Below are positions 57,188 to 64,000 of a stretch of 64,000 bases of DNA, one piece after another; within the stretch, counting starts at the first letter, position 1; every line of letters starts with the position of its first letter. Below the pieces are notes generated by a model, which searched no databases, was not told the origin of the DNA, and saw nothing but the letters and a program-made list of their open reading frames with translations. Source of the stretch: Oscillospiraceae bacterium (GTDB lineage Bacteria > Bacillota > Clostridia > Oscillospirales > Acutalibacteraceae). Location of the stretch: positions 51,821 to 115,820 of the forward strand of contig WRBQ01000003.1 of the NCBI GenBank assembly GCA_009784445.1, written 5' to 3'. A program made the translations under genes and the position numbers.

Positions 57188-58885
57188 CTACTTCAAGCAG
57201 CGCTTGTCCTCATCCGCCAAATCAAGCCCAAGCGTGCCGCCGGGGTTCATGATATTCTGCGGGTCAAAGTGATTCTTCAGCGCACGAATGACAGCGTACT
57301 CATTCTTGCCCAGCTGTCCCTCAAGCCATGGACCGAACATCTTGCCAATGCCGTGGTGATGGCTCATGCTGGCACCACTGCGCTGAATGGCATCCAGAAT
57401 GCTGGCGTGAAACTTGCGAAACTCCTCCGCGTCGTTTTCCAGAATGATGAAAATCCAGTACAAATTGCCGCCTTGGGGATACACGTGACTCATGTGCGTC
57501 ATGCACACGGTGTTGGGGCGGTTCTTAACAACCTCGCGTACTTCGGCGTGCACTTGGGCCATGTTGCTCCAATTCACGGCGCATTCCATGGTGTCCATCA
57601 CCACGCCGAAGTCTTGCAGTGTGTCGCGCAAATAGGGGTCAGTGAAGCGGCCGTGCTCCCAGCGTTTCACGGGATAGCTGGTCATGGTCAGTCCACCGTG
57701 CGCGCGGGCGATCTTCGCAAGCTTTTTCGCAGCATTTTTGCTAAAACCTGCTTCGCCGTCAGTCGTGCCAAGGAACAGGCACATTTCGTTGACCTTGAAG
57801 CCCTTCATCTTAAACAGATGCTTGAGCGGCGTGTCCATAATGCCATACATGTTGAGCATGATGGAGGTTTCTTCCGCATCGCTCAGACGGAATACGCTGG
57901 GCTTGCCTGCCTCGCTTTGCATGGCTTGGCGGGCGAACTCAATGGCGGTTGGCCAATCTTTGAACATGTAGCTGAAGCGGCGGGTGTTTTGCGGCATCAA
58001 GCGGCTGAACTTGAGCGTAACATGTGTGAGCACACCGAAGGTGCCCTCATTGCCCATCATGATGCGGTCGAGATCGGGTCCGGTGGCTTTGCGGGGGTGG
58101 GTGTCAGTCGTAATCGTGCCCTGCGGGGTGGCGTAACTTTGCCCCAGCACGATATCTTGTATGCAGCCGTAGTAGGTGCTGTTTTGTCCGCTGCCGTGGG
58201 TCACCACCCAGCCGCCCACGCAGCTATATTCAAAGCTTTGGGGGAAGTGACCGAGGGTGTAGCCCCGTGCTTGCAGGATTTCCTCCAGCTTCGGGCCGCT
58301 CATGCCAGCTTCCACGGTGATGAGCTGGTCAACTTCGTTAAATCGCACTTCTTTGTTAAAGCGCAGGCGCATATCCAAGGAAATGCCGCCGCGCACACAC
58401 TCCACGCCGCGGGTCACGCTGCTGCCGCCGCCGTAAACATACACAGGAATGGCGTGCTCGCTGGCGTATTTGACAATCGCTTCGATTTGCTCTTTCGTGT
58501 CGGGATAGACCACACAATCTGGTATATTCTCCACGATGCCATTGCGTGCGCGCAAAATGTCATACATGGTTTTGCCGTAGGCAACGCTAAAGCGCGCATA
58601 ATCGTCGGTGCGCACGAAATCTGCGCCCACAATATCTTTGAGGGCGGCGATGTGTTTTTCATCCAGCTGGGTGGGAATGTCGAACTTCACTTCTTCCAGA
58701 CCCAATGGCTGGCTATATTGATGAAAATGGCTTTCGTCAATGCCAAAGCGACGAATGACATCGCGGAACATGCGCTCACGCGGGGCTTTGATTTGTGCTG
58801 GGTCGCCCCACTTGAACACGCTGCGGTAACTATTTGGCGGCACTTCGCCGGTGTACCAATTGGGTTCGTAGTTTTTGTATGACAT
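57188..58885 (-). CDS. FAD-binding oxidase, alkyl-DHAP synthase (AGPS)-like
   Basis: A 565-residue VAO-type flavoprotein. The FAD domain shows PDCVVYPDTKEQIEAIVKYA, YVYGGGSSVTRG, GYTLGHFPQSFEYSCVGGW and GNEGTFGVLT. Near the C terminus MSHHHGIGKMFGPWL is almost the same as the catalytic His motif of alkylglycerone-phosphate synthase (SHHHGVGK), supporting that subfamily. AGPS makes the ether bond of ether lipids; bacterial members may instead oxidise hydroxy acids. It lies next to glycerol-phosphate oxidoreductases, which fits a role in ether-lipid or glycerol metabolism. AGGAGGAG precedes ATG 58885. Confidence 0.85.
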   Translation of the reverse strand: MSYKNYEPNWYTGEVPPNSYRSVFKWGDPAQIKAPRERMFRDVIRRFGIDESHFHQYSQPLGLEEVKFDIPTQLDEKHIAALKDIVGADFVRTDDYARFSVAYGKTMYDILRARNGIVENIPDCVVYPDTKEQIEAIVKYASEHAIPVYVYGGGSSVTRGVECVRGGISLDMRLRFNKEVRFNEVDQLITVEAGMSGPKLEEILQARGYTLGHFPQSFEYSCVGGWVVTHGSGQNSTYYGCIQDIVLGQSYATPQGTITTDTHPRKATGPDLDRIMMGNEGTFGVLTHVTLKFSRLMPQNTRRFSYMFKDWPTAIEFARQAMQSEAGKPSVFRLSDAEETSIMLNMYGIMDTPLKHLFKMKGFKVNEMCLFLGTTDGEAGFSKNAAKKLAKIARAHGGLTMTSYPVKRWEHGRFTDPYLRDTLQDFGVVMDTMECAVNWSNMAQVHAEVREVVKNRPNTVCMTHMSHVYPQGGNLYWIFIILENDAEEFRKFHASILDAIQRSGASMSHHHGIGKMFGPWLEGQLGKNEYAVIRALKNHFDPQNIMNPGGTLGLDLADEDKRCLK

Positions 58886-58902
58886 ATTGTCTCCTCCTAT
58901 AA

Positions 58903-59048
58903 GTCACTGGTGTGTTGCGCGTTGGGCAGCAGCTGCCGCAAAGCCTCTTGCAAAATCTCCATGTCATCACCATATGTCACTGGTATGTTGCGCATTGGGT
59001 AGCAGTTGCCGCAAAGTCTCTTGCAGAGCCTCCATGTCATCACCATTT
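58903..59048 (-). repeat. 73-base tandem duplication at a gene end
   Basis: Positions 58903-58975 and 58976-59048 are two diverged copies of the same segment (each starts GTCACTGGT and ends with a CATGTCATCACCAT-type block). The left copy encodes the same Asn-Ala-Gln-His-Thr-Ser-Asp ending out of frame with the gene. The gene end at 58967 thus comes from a duplication that shifted its stop. Confidence 0.85.
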
Positions 59049-59647
59049 GTGCCGAATTCTACAGCATATTTTTTGCCATTGTTGAAGGTGAGCGCAACCC
59101 GATTTATTGGCGGAGTTCTATGTGTTGGCCGATGGCGAACGACGCAAGTACCTACAACACTACTATGCAAAGGAAGCAGCGTGCCGACGTATGCGCCATA
59201 TAGCCAATCTTCTGTTAAAATGACAAAGGCCTTTTGGCGGTTGGTGGTGTTGCCAAAAGCTTTGCTGCGTCCGCTGGCGCGCTGGTGTTCAAAGTGGCGA
59301 ACAGCCGAATGGTCGATGCCAAATTCACGCATGAGCTTGATGCGCCGCTTTAGCAGATGAGTATAGATGAGCGCATATAGCACACCGCAGATGCTTGCCG
59401 CCAACAACACAAAACCGATTAACGGAAAAATTGAAAACACAGCTGGCAGTTGAAAGGCGTGCATAATATCAAACAGCAGAAAATCAATCGCATACATAAA
59501 AAGTCCCAGCGCAAACACAGCTATCGAAATGATCAAAACCGTTTTATTTTGGCGTAAATCGCGTTCATTTTTCACGTATCTGTTCTGAAAAATATTTTGC
59601 TCAAGAGTGTCGGGGTGTGTGTTAGTGGCGAAGATGTCGTGTTCCAT
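58967..59647 (-). CDS. Two-helix membrane protein, unknown function
   Basis: A 226-residue protein with two transmembrane helices (TVLIISIAVFALGLFMYAIDFLL and FSIFPLIGFVLLAASICGVLYAL) followed by a cytoplasmic domain of about 120 residues that looks like a small PH- or YcxB-like fold (KAFVILTEDWLYGAY, RVALTFNNGKKYAVEF). It may be related in layout to the membrane protein at 63063-63458. Start ATG 59647 follows AAAGGACACC. The C terminus was modified by a 73-base tandem duplication. It lies between the DUF1667 and AGPS-like genes. Confidence 0.65.
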   Translation of the reverse strand: MEHDIFATNTHPDTLEQNIFQNRYVKNERDLRQNKTVLIISIAVFALGLFMYAIDFLLFDIMHAFQLPAVFSIFPLIGFVLLAASICGVLYALIYTHLLKRRIKLMREFGIDHSAVRHFEHQRASGRSKAFGNTTNRQKAFVILTEDWLYGAYVGTLLPLHSSVVGTCVVRHRPTHRTPPINRVALTFNNGKKYAVEFGTNGDDMEALQETLRQLLPNAQHTSDIW

Positions 59648-59667
59648 GGTGGTGTCCTTTCGTTTGG

Positions 59668-60021
59668 CTAAAATGGAAAATCGCAAGTCGCAATCACATT
59701 GCCGTCGCAGATAGGCTCAAGCGAGGTGATCACGTCGCCGCACTGTAAGGGTTGCGTGACCGTCACGCCCGCAAGCAGGCGCATCACGTCCATCATGGCT
59801 GCTTTGGGGATTTCCCCCTGTGTGCGCACGGGTAATAGCGGACATGCGGGATTGTTAGTACGCACGTTGCTACATAAAGTACGCATGGGATTAGTGAGCT
59901 CGGCGCGTGCAAAATCTTCTCCGCGCGGGCAGCTGTGGCCGGTGACGCTGAGCTTGCCGTCAACGAGTTCTGCTTGCAAGGCACAGCCAATTGGGCAAGT
60001 GATGCAGATGAGATTGGTCAT
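59668..60021 (-). CDS. DUF1667 protein of the anaerobic GlpAB-type cluster
   Basis: A 117-residue DUF1667 protein. It begins LICITCPIGCALQAEL with a C-x3-C pair and continues GHSCPRGEDFARAEL; DUF1667 proteins almost always follow GlpA/GlpB-like genes and are thought to act as Fe-S or redox partners in place of GlpC. The ATG overlaps the stop of the previous gene by four bases. Confidence 0.92.
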   Translation of the reverse strand: MTNLICITCPIGCALQAELVDGKLSVTGHSCPRGEDFARAELTNPMRTLCSNVRTNNPACPLLPVRTQGEIPKAAMMDVMRLLAGVTVTQPLQCGDVITSLEPICDGNVIATCDFPF

Positions 60022-61265
60022 AGGGGCTGCACCTCCACTGTGATTTCATCGCCTTCTTGCAGTGTAGTCTGTGACAAGTCGAGCATGATGCGCTCCATTT
60101 CAGGCGGACGCAAGGCAAGGTAAGTCTTCTTCGCAAGCACGGTTTCGCCAACACGAATCACCACACGGGACTTGCCCAGCTCCTCTTTCACGCGGAAATA
60201 TAACGGAATTTCTTGCGCAGGCAACGCAATGCGCTGCGGCACGGCATACATAATCCCCTGCCCTGCGGTGATTTGCGCATGTTGCTGCTCGGGTTGCTCC
60301 GTGTAGCTTGCAGCAGCCGCACCAGCAATTTCGCCGCTTTCGCTGACATAGTCCACTAGGTCGTTCACATGCGCGGCATTGCCGCAGCAAAACAACCCGG
60401 GCTCCACCATGCCGTATTGATCACACACAGGGCCGCGCGTCACTGGGTCAATCGGCACGCGCAGGGTTTCGAGCAGCTCGTTTTCAGGAATCAGCCCGAC
60501 CGACAGAATGAGCGCATCGCAATCCACGCGCTCTTCGGTGCCTGCGATGGGCTGCATGTGTTCGTCCACACTGGCGATTTCCACAGCCTCGAGCCTTGGG
60601 TAACCAAAACAACGGGTAACCGTTTTGCGCAAGTGCAGCGGGATATTAAAGTCATGCAGACATTGTGCCACATTGCGCGGCAAGCCGCTGGGCGTGCCGC
60701 GGGCTTCATAGACCCCCTGCACCTGTGCGCCCTCAAGCGTGAGCCTGCGCGCCATAATCATGCCGATGTCGCCGGAGCCCAATATCACGCAACGGCGACC
60801 GGGCAATTGGCCCAATATGTTGGTGAAAAACTGTGCGCTGCCCGCGGTAAGCACGCCTGCCGGCCGTGTGCCGTGAATGCCAATTTGCCGCGCGGTGCGT
60901 TCGCGGCAGCCAGTGGCGAACACCACCGCTTTGGCAAACGCTTGCCGCATGCCCTGCGCCGTAACCAAGTTGATTTTCCAGCCGAGGGGATGCGGTTTGA
61001 TTTTATCTACAAAGGTCTGCGTTAAAATTTGTATATTGGTTTGGCGCAGTTCATTCAAAAAGCGTTGTGCATATTCCGGCCCGGCGAGCTTTTCGCCAAA
61101 ACGCAGCACGCCAAAGCCATCGTGCACACATTGTTTGAGTATACCACCCAGCCGCGCCTCACGTTCAATGAGCAGCACTTGTGCCCCTTGCTTGGCCGCA
61201 GCAATGGCAGCGGCAAGCCCTGCCGGGCCGCCACCGATGACTGCTACGTTGGTTTGGATGGACAT
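60018..61265 (-). CDS. FAD/NAD(P)-dependent oxidoreductase (GlpB-like)
   Basis: A 415-residue pyridine-nucleotide-disulfide oxidoreductase-type flavoprotein. Motifs are NVAVIGGGPAGLAAAIAAA for FAD, a second dinucleotide site CVILGSGDIGMIMARRLT for NAD(P), ILSVGLIPENELL and GLFCCGNAAHVNDLVDYV. It follows a GlpA-like gene and precedes DUF1667, the standard order in Firmicutes anaerobic glycerol-3-phosphate dehydrogenase operons. The C-terminal domain of about 100 residues is beta-rich. ATG 61265 follows AGGAGCAACC. Confidence 0.92.
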   Translation of the reverse strand: MSIQTNVAVIGGGPAGLAAAIAAAKQGAQVLLIEREARLGGILKQCVHDGFGVLRFGEKLAGPEYAQRFLNELRQTNIQILTQTFVDKIKPHPLGWKINLVTAQGMRQAFAKAVVFATGCRERTARQIGIHGTRPAGVLTAGSAQFFTNILGQLPGRRCVILGSGDIGMIMARRLTLEGAQVQGVYEARGTPSGLPRNVAQCLHDFNIPLHLRKTVTRCFGYPRLEAVEIASVDEHMQPIAGTEERVDCDALILSVGLIPENELLETLRVPIDPVTRGPVCDQYGMVEPGLFCCGNAAHVNDLVDYVSESGEIAGAAAASYTEQPEQQHAQITAGQGIMYAVPQRIALPAQEIPLYFRVKEELGKSRVVIRVGETVLAKKTYLALRPPEMERIMLDLSQTTLQEGDEITVEVQPL

Positions 61266-61273
61266 GGTTGCTC

Positions 61274-62980
61274 CTATGCATCTGGTTTTATTTCGCCGCA
61301 CAGCAGTTCGCTGCCCTCGCCTGCTTTGCGCACTTGGTCAAGGGAAATACCCAGCTCGTCGGCAATCACTTGCGTGATCAGCGGACAGCAAAACCCGCCT
61401 TGGCAACGCCCCATGCCCGCACGCACCCGCCGCTTGATGCCGTCAATGCTGTCACAGGGCAGCGGACGGCGCATGGCTGCCAGAATCTCGCCCTTGCTGA
61501 CTTGCTCGCAACGGCACAAGATAATACCGTAATCGGGGGTTTGGCGAATCAACGTGTTGCGCGCAATGTTGTTGAGCGATGCGGCATCCACAATCCCCTG
61601 CCGCTGCGGGTTAAAGTCTTCGTTAGGCTGGGCCTGCAGCATGTCCGCTGCCCATTGGGCAACGTCAACGGCCACGGCAGGCGCGGCGGTAAGCCCCGGT
61701 GACTGCATGCCGGCTGCGTGAATGATATTTTGCGTATACAACCCGCGGCGCACCACGAAGTCTTCTTCAAACGTGGCCGCACGCGTGCCCGAAAAATAGG
61801 CGATGCCCTGCGCGGAACTAAGTGCCTCGCTGGTTTTTGCCTGATGCCCAAACACGGTGCGTAAGTCCTGCGCATGGGTAGCGAAATCTTCTTTATCGGT
61901 CACTTCCACGGCATTGGGACCCAGCAGCAAATTGCCATGCACGGTGTGAATGACTCCCCCGCCCTTGGTGTGCTTGCCATAGCCTTCTGCGCCGCCGGTG
62001 CCCAGTGTGGAGGCACTGCGGCTCATGAACTTGCTGAACTTGGTGTCTAGAATTATATTGGTACCGCGGCGCGGGTGAATGGAAAAGAAGCGATCCTGCG
62101 CGAATGCAGCGATGTCCTCACAAAACACGCCTGCGGCGTTGATGACTAGTTTGGGCCGCAATGTGCCCCTGTTTGTGTGCACGGCAGTGATTTTACTCTC
62201 GTGTACCTCCATGTCTAAAACAGCGGTATTGAGGAACACACGCGCGCCGTTTTCAATGGCGTTTTCGGCATAGGCGATGGTGAGGCTATATGGGCACACC
62301 GCGCCCGCCGCCGGGAAAAACATGCCACACTTGAGCGCCGGGTGAATGTGCGGCAAACGGCGACGCAATTGTTTTTGATTATAAAACTTGCTGCGAATAC
62401 CATGGCGTCCCCAGCGCAACTTGCCCACCCAAAGCAGCCAGCGCGGCTGCGGAAAACACAAATACTGCCCGCTGCGTTTGAAGGGCACTTGCAGGTCGGC
62501 ACACAGCTCTTTGAACATGGCGTTGCCGCGGTGATTGTAATGGTGCTTCTGCGTGCGTTTATCTTTCAGATCAAGCCCGGGGTGAATCATACCGTCATTG
62601 CGCGAAGAGGCGTGCATAGCCACATCGCATTCTTTTTCCAGCAGCATCACGTCTAACTGATAGCGGGCAAGCTCACGGGCAATGGCGCAGCCAATTACCC
62701 CGCCGCCAATCACCAGCACGTCGGGAGCTTGTCCCGCTAATGTGTCGTCTTGCACACTGGGTAGGCGCGTGGGCGCAGCTGGTGCGCCGGTGTAGCGCAC
62801 ATCGTTGACCACACCGCCTTCACCTTTGAACAACGTAGCCGCCAGCCGGCCAGCTTGCACAATGGCATGCCAGTCATCACTTTCGCCTTGCAGCGAAAGA
62901 TGCTTTTGCTGCGGTATAGCACAAAAGCGCCCGCCAAATTGCTTAAGCAGGCTGCGGTTAATGCGAGTGATGTTATCCAT
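61274..62980 (-). CDS. FAD-dependent oxidoreductase with BFD-type [2Fe-2S] domain (GlpA-like)
   Basis: A 568-residue glycerol-3-phosphate dehydrogenase-like flavoprotein. An N-terminal domain of about 80 residues (NITRINRSLLKQFGG, WHAIVQAGRLAATLF) precedes the FAD motif VLVIGGGVIGCAIARELARY; then RNDGMIHPGLDL, INAAGVFCEDIA and RRGTNIILD. The C terminus has a BFD-like Fe-S domain with ILCRCEQVSKGEI and GRCQGGFCCPLI. It oxidises glycerol 3-phosphate to dihydroxyacetone phosphate in anaerobes. The start at 62980 agrees with the domain but lies only seven bases after the -10 box, suggesting a leaderless mRNA. Confidence 0.9.
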   Translation of the reverse strand: MDNITRINRSLLKQFGGRFCAIPQQKHLSLQGESDDWHAIVQAGRLAATLFKGEGGVVNDVRYTGAPAAPTRLPSVQDDTLAGQAPDVLVIGGGVIGCAIARELARYQLDVMLLEKECDVAMHASSRNDGMIHPGLDLKDKRTQKHHYNHRGNAMFKELCADLQVPFKRSGQYLCFPQPRWLLWVGKLRWGRHGIRSKFYNQKQLRRRLPHIHPALKCGMFFPAAGAVCPYSLTIAYAENAIENGARVFLNTAVLDMEVHESKITAVHTNRGTLRPKLVINAAGVFCEDIAAFAQDRFFSIHPRRGTNIILDTKFSKFMSRSASTLGTGGAEGYGKHTKGGGVIHTVHGNLLLGPNAVEVTDKEDFATHAQDLRTVFGHQAKTSEALSSAQGIAYFSGTRAATFEEDFVVRRGLYTQNIIHAAGMQSPGLTAAPAVAVDVAQWAADMLQAQPNEDFNPQRQGIVDAASLNNIARNTLIRQTPDYGIILCRCEQVSKGEILAAMRRPLPCDSIDGIKRRVRAGMGRCQGGFCCPLITQVIADELGISLDQVRKAGEGSELLCGEIKPDA

Positions 62981-62987
62981 GCTTTCT

Positions 62988-63016
62988 ATTATAGCGAATT
63001 TTGGCAGCGATGTCAA
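62988..63016 (-). promoter_or_regulatory. Consensus sigma-A promoter of the GlpA-like operon
   Basis: On the minus strand TTGACA (63011-63016), 17 bases and TATAAT (62988-62993). The predicted transcription start falls on or next to the start codon at 62980. Confidence 0.88.
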
Positions 63017-63020
63017 GTAT

Positions 63021-63046
63021 AAAACCCACAACAGGCGTTGTGGGTT
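63021..63046 (-). terminator. Terminator downstream of the small membrane protein gene
   Basis: AACCCACAAC (63023-63032) pairs perfectly with GTTGTGGGTT (63037-63046) around a four-base loop; on the minus strand TTTTAT follows, and on the plus strand CTTATATTTTTT, so it may act in both directions. It separates the gene at 63063 from the GlpA-like promoter. Confidence 0.85.
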
Positions 63047-63062
63047 CTTATATTTTTTCCTG

Positions 63063-63458
63063 TTAGAACTGTTGCGGCATTTGCCCGACGACAATGGCTT
63101 TGTTGGCCATCACAACATTTGCCACTTCTTCGGGGTTGGTTACATTCACGCGGTAGGTTGCGCCTTCCATGGTAACCAGCGAAACATTCTTTTGCCAAAC
63201 GCTATTCTTCACTTCCATGGTGCCCACACTGGCATAGGGAATCAACACACCGTTGACCATCACACCATTATGGTCTGCCGAAATGGTTTTGCGCAGCTCC
63301 AACACGCCGCTCACCACAAAGAACACGGTTATTCCCACAAACGCGAAAAACATAATCCCCAGACCCCAATTCCACAACACAAGCAAGTCAAGCACCACAT
63401 TTGCTACAACCGTAATGATAAAGCCTGCCAATGATTTTTTGCCCACAACATTTTGCAT
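63063..63458 (-). CDS. Small membrane protein with PH-like domain
   Basis: A 131-residue protein with two hydrophobic helices (LAGFIITVVANVVLDLLVLWNWG and IMFFAFVGITVFFVVSGVLEL) followed by a domain of about 70 residues with strands VMVNGVLIPYASVGTMEV, VSLVTMEGATYRVNV. The layout is that of YcxB/PH-like membrane proteins of unknown role. ATG 63458 follows a GAGGAGAG ribosome binding site, with a consensus promoter upstream and a terminator downstream, so it is a single-gene unit. Confidence 0.75.
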   Translation of the reverse strand: MQNVVGKKSLAGFIITVVANVVLDLLVLWNWGLGIMFFAFVGITVFFVVSGVLELRKTISADHNGVMVNGVLIPYASVGTMEVKNSVWQKNVSLVTMEGATYRVNVTNPEEVANVVMANKAIVVGQMPQQF

Positions 63459-63489
63459 AACCCGACTCTCCTCAACAATATTTTCAATT

Positions 63490-63518
63490 ATTATAGCACA
63501 GTGCACAACAGTTGTCAA
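63490..63518 (-). promoter_or_regulatory. Consensus sigma-A promoter
   Basis: On the minus strand TTGACA (63513-63518), 17 bases and TATAAT (63490-63495), 32 bases upstream of ATG 63458. Confidence 0.9.
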
Positions 63519-63604
63519 GCACCAAAACACCGCTATGCCAATATAATGAAACTGTACCGCACAATGGACGTGCATCATTCAAACGCCAGAAAGGAAAAAA
63601 CACA

Positions 63605-64000
63605 ATGAGTGCTCAACGTAACTATTACAATCCCACCGCCGCCCGCGCGGCTGCCGCCAAAGCTCGTGCTTGCGCAGGCAACCCGCTAAACCCGATGTCC
63701 GCTCCCGCAGCAGCAGGCATTCGTCCGCCCATGGCGCAGTTTTCACCCGCCGCCACACTGCCCGCACCCGTACCGGGCCGCTGTGGTGCCAGCGAAGACA
63801 CCGTTTGCTACACCGTTAAACATGGCGCAACGGGCCCAATGGGCCCAGCAGGTTGCCAAGGCCCCGCAGGACCGATTGGTCATGCTGGTGCACGTGGCGC
63901 TACAGGCCCGGCAGGTCCACAAGGGCATCAAGGCCATCCCGGCCAACGCGGCGCGACCGGCCCCATGGGTCCACAAGGCCACCAAGGTCATGTCGGTGCA
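63605..64000 (+). CDS. Collagen-like repeat protein, partial
   Basis: The gene starts at ATG 63605 (AAAGGAA at 63589-63595) and runs off the right edge without a stop. The first 75 or so residues are Ala/Pro-rich and contain a few Cys. From about residue 76 the sequence is a continuous Gly-X-Y collagen-like run with units [16 protein letters not shown] and later [16 protein letters not shown], unusually rich in His and Gln at the third position. Collagen-like proteins of Firmicutes are often spore exosporium or surface filaments. No signal peptide is seen, as in exosporium proteins such as BclA. A TATAAT lies at 63542-63547 without a clear -35 box. Confidence 0.88.
   Translation, partial: MSAQRNYYNPTAARAAAAKARACAGNPLNPMSAPAAAGIRPPMAQFSPAATLPAPVPGRCGASEDTVCYTVKHGATGPMGPAGCQGPAGPIGHAGARGATGPAGPQGHQGHPGQRGATGPMGPQGHQGHVGA

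Noticed and set aside
57011..58882. Very long plus-strand open frame (623 codons) opposite the AGPS-like gene
   Set aside because: It mirrors the codon-position pattern of the strong minus-strand AGPS-like gene, its product is His/Ala-rich with no family features, and it has no ribosome binding site. It is a GC-driven shadow.

Overview
The window looks like chromosomal DNA of a Gram-positive, GC-rich member of the Firmicutes, most likely an uncultured fermentative Clostridia lineage. The evidence is strong AGGAGG-type ribosome binding sites, consensus TTGACA-17-TATAAT promoters, SepF and DivIVA cell-division proteins, a type III glutamine synthetase, an NAD-dependent DNA ligase, a GPH-type sugar transporter locus, and a GlpA/GlpB/DUF1667 anaerobic redox cluster. 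TTG and GTG starts are common. No tRNA, rRNA, CRISPR array, transposase or prophage gene was recognised. Species-level placement cannot be made from the sequence alone.

Region by region: 1-1.65 kb carries a RACo-like ASKHA ATPase and a DUF2284 metal-binding protein, which fits a corrinoid/methyltransferase system. 1.7-5.7 kb holds a ceramidase-like hydrolase, two paralogous exported proteins and an SDR oxidoreductase. 5.7-6.04 kb contains a 49-residue Trp/Cys/Asn-rich mini-protein with its own sigma-K-like promoter and a strong terminator. 6.1-8.3 kb has an ECF sigma factor, its anti-sigma factor and a membrane-anchored WG-repeat protein. 9.3-14.8 kb is gyrB, a low-GC lipoprotein, a PNPOx-like flavoprotein and gyrA. 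14.8-20.1 kb has an MgsA-like protein with an eroded active site, a DUF4160/DUF2442 pair, hisS, DUF1934, argS and an alpha/alpha-toroid protein. 20.1-25.8 kb has a sugar nucleotidyltransferase fused to a degenerate phosphohexomutase, a metallophosphoesterase and ligA.

25.9-36.1 kb is one long minus-strand pentose/galactoside catabolic operon (GPH transporter, GH4, araA, araD, lipoprotein, second GPH transporter, LRR protein, GH51 arabinofuranosidase). It is driven from a single promoter back-to-back with cysK. 36.1-40.6 kb is sulfur metabolism (cysK, metY), a URO-D/MtaA-type methyltransferase and mnmA. 40.5-47.2 kb has a GyrI-like protein, a HAD phosphatase, a large GH106-like glycosidase and glnN. 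47.3-57.1 kb is a minus-strand cell-envelope/division block (HlyD-like protein, yggS, sepF, divIVA, lspA, rluD-type synthase, split transketolase, a propeller-like membrane protein and a DivIVA-like protein). 57.2-63 kb is an anaerobic glycerol-3-phosphate/ether-lipid-type flavoenzyme cluster. The right edge enters a collagen-like gene.

The most notable unexplained items are: the Trp/Cys/Asn mini-protein; a family of three paralogous exported proteins placed in two unrelated operons; the MgsA-like protein lacking the catalytic residues; interspersed palindromic repeats that abut stop codons or are translated in-frame inside genes; overlapping face-to-face promoters; and an apparently leaderless promoter for the GlpA-like gene.
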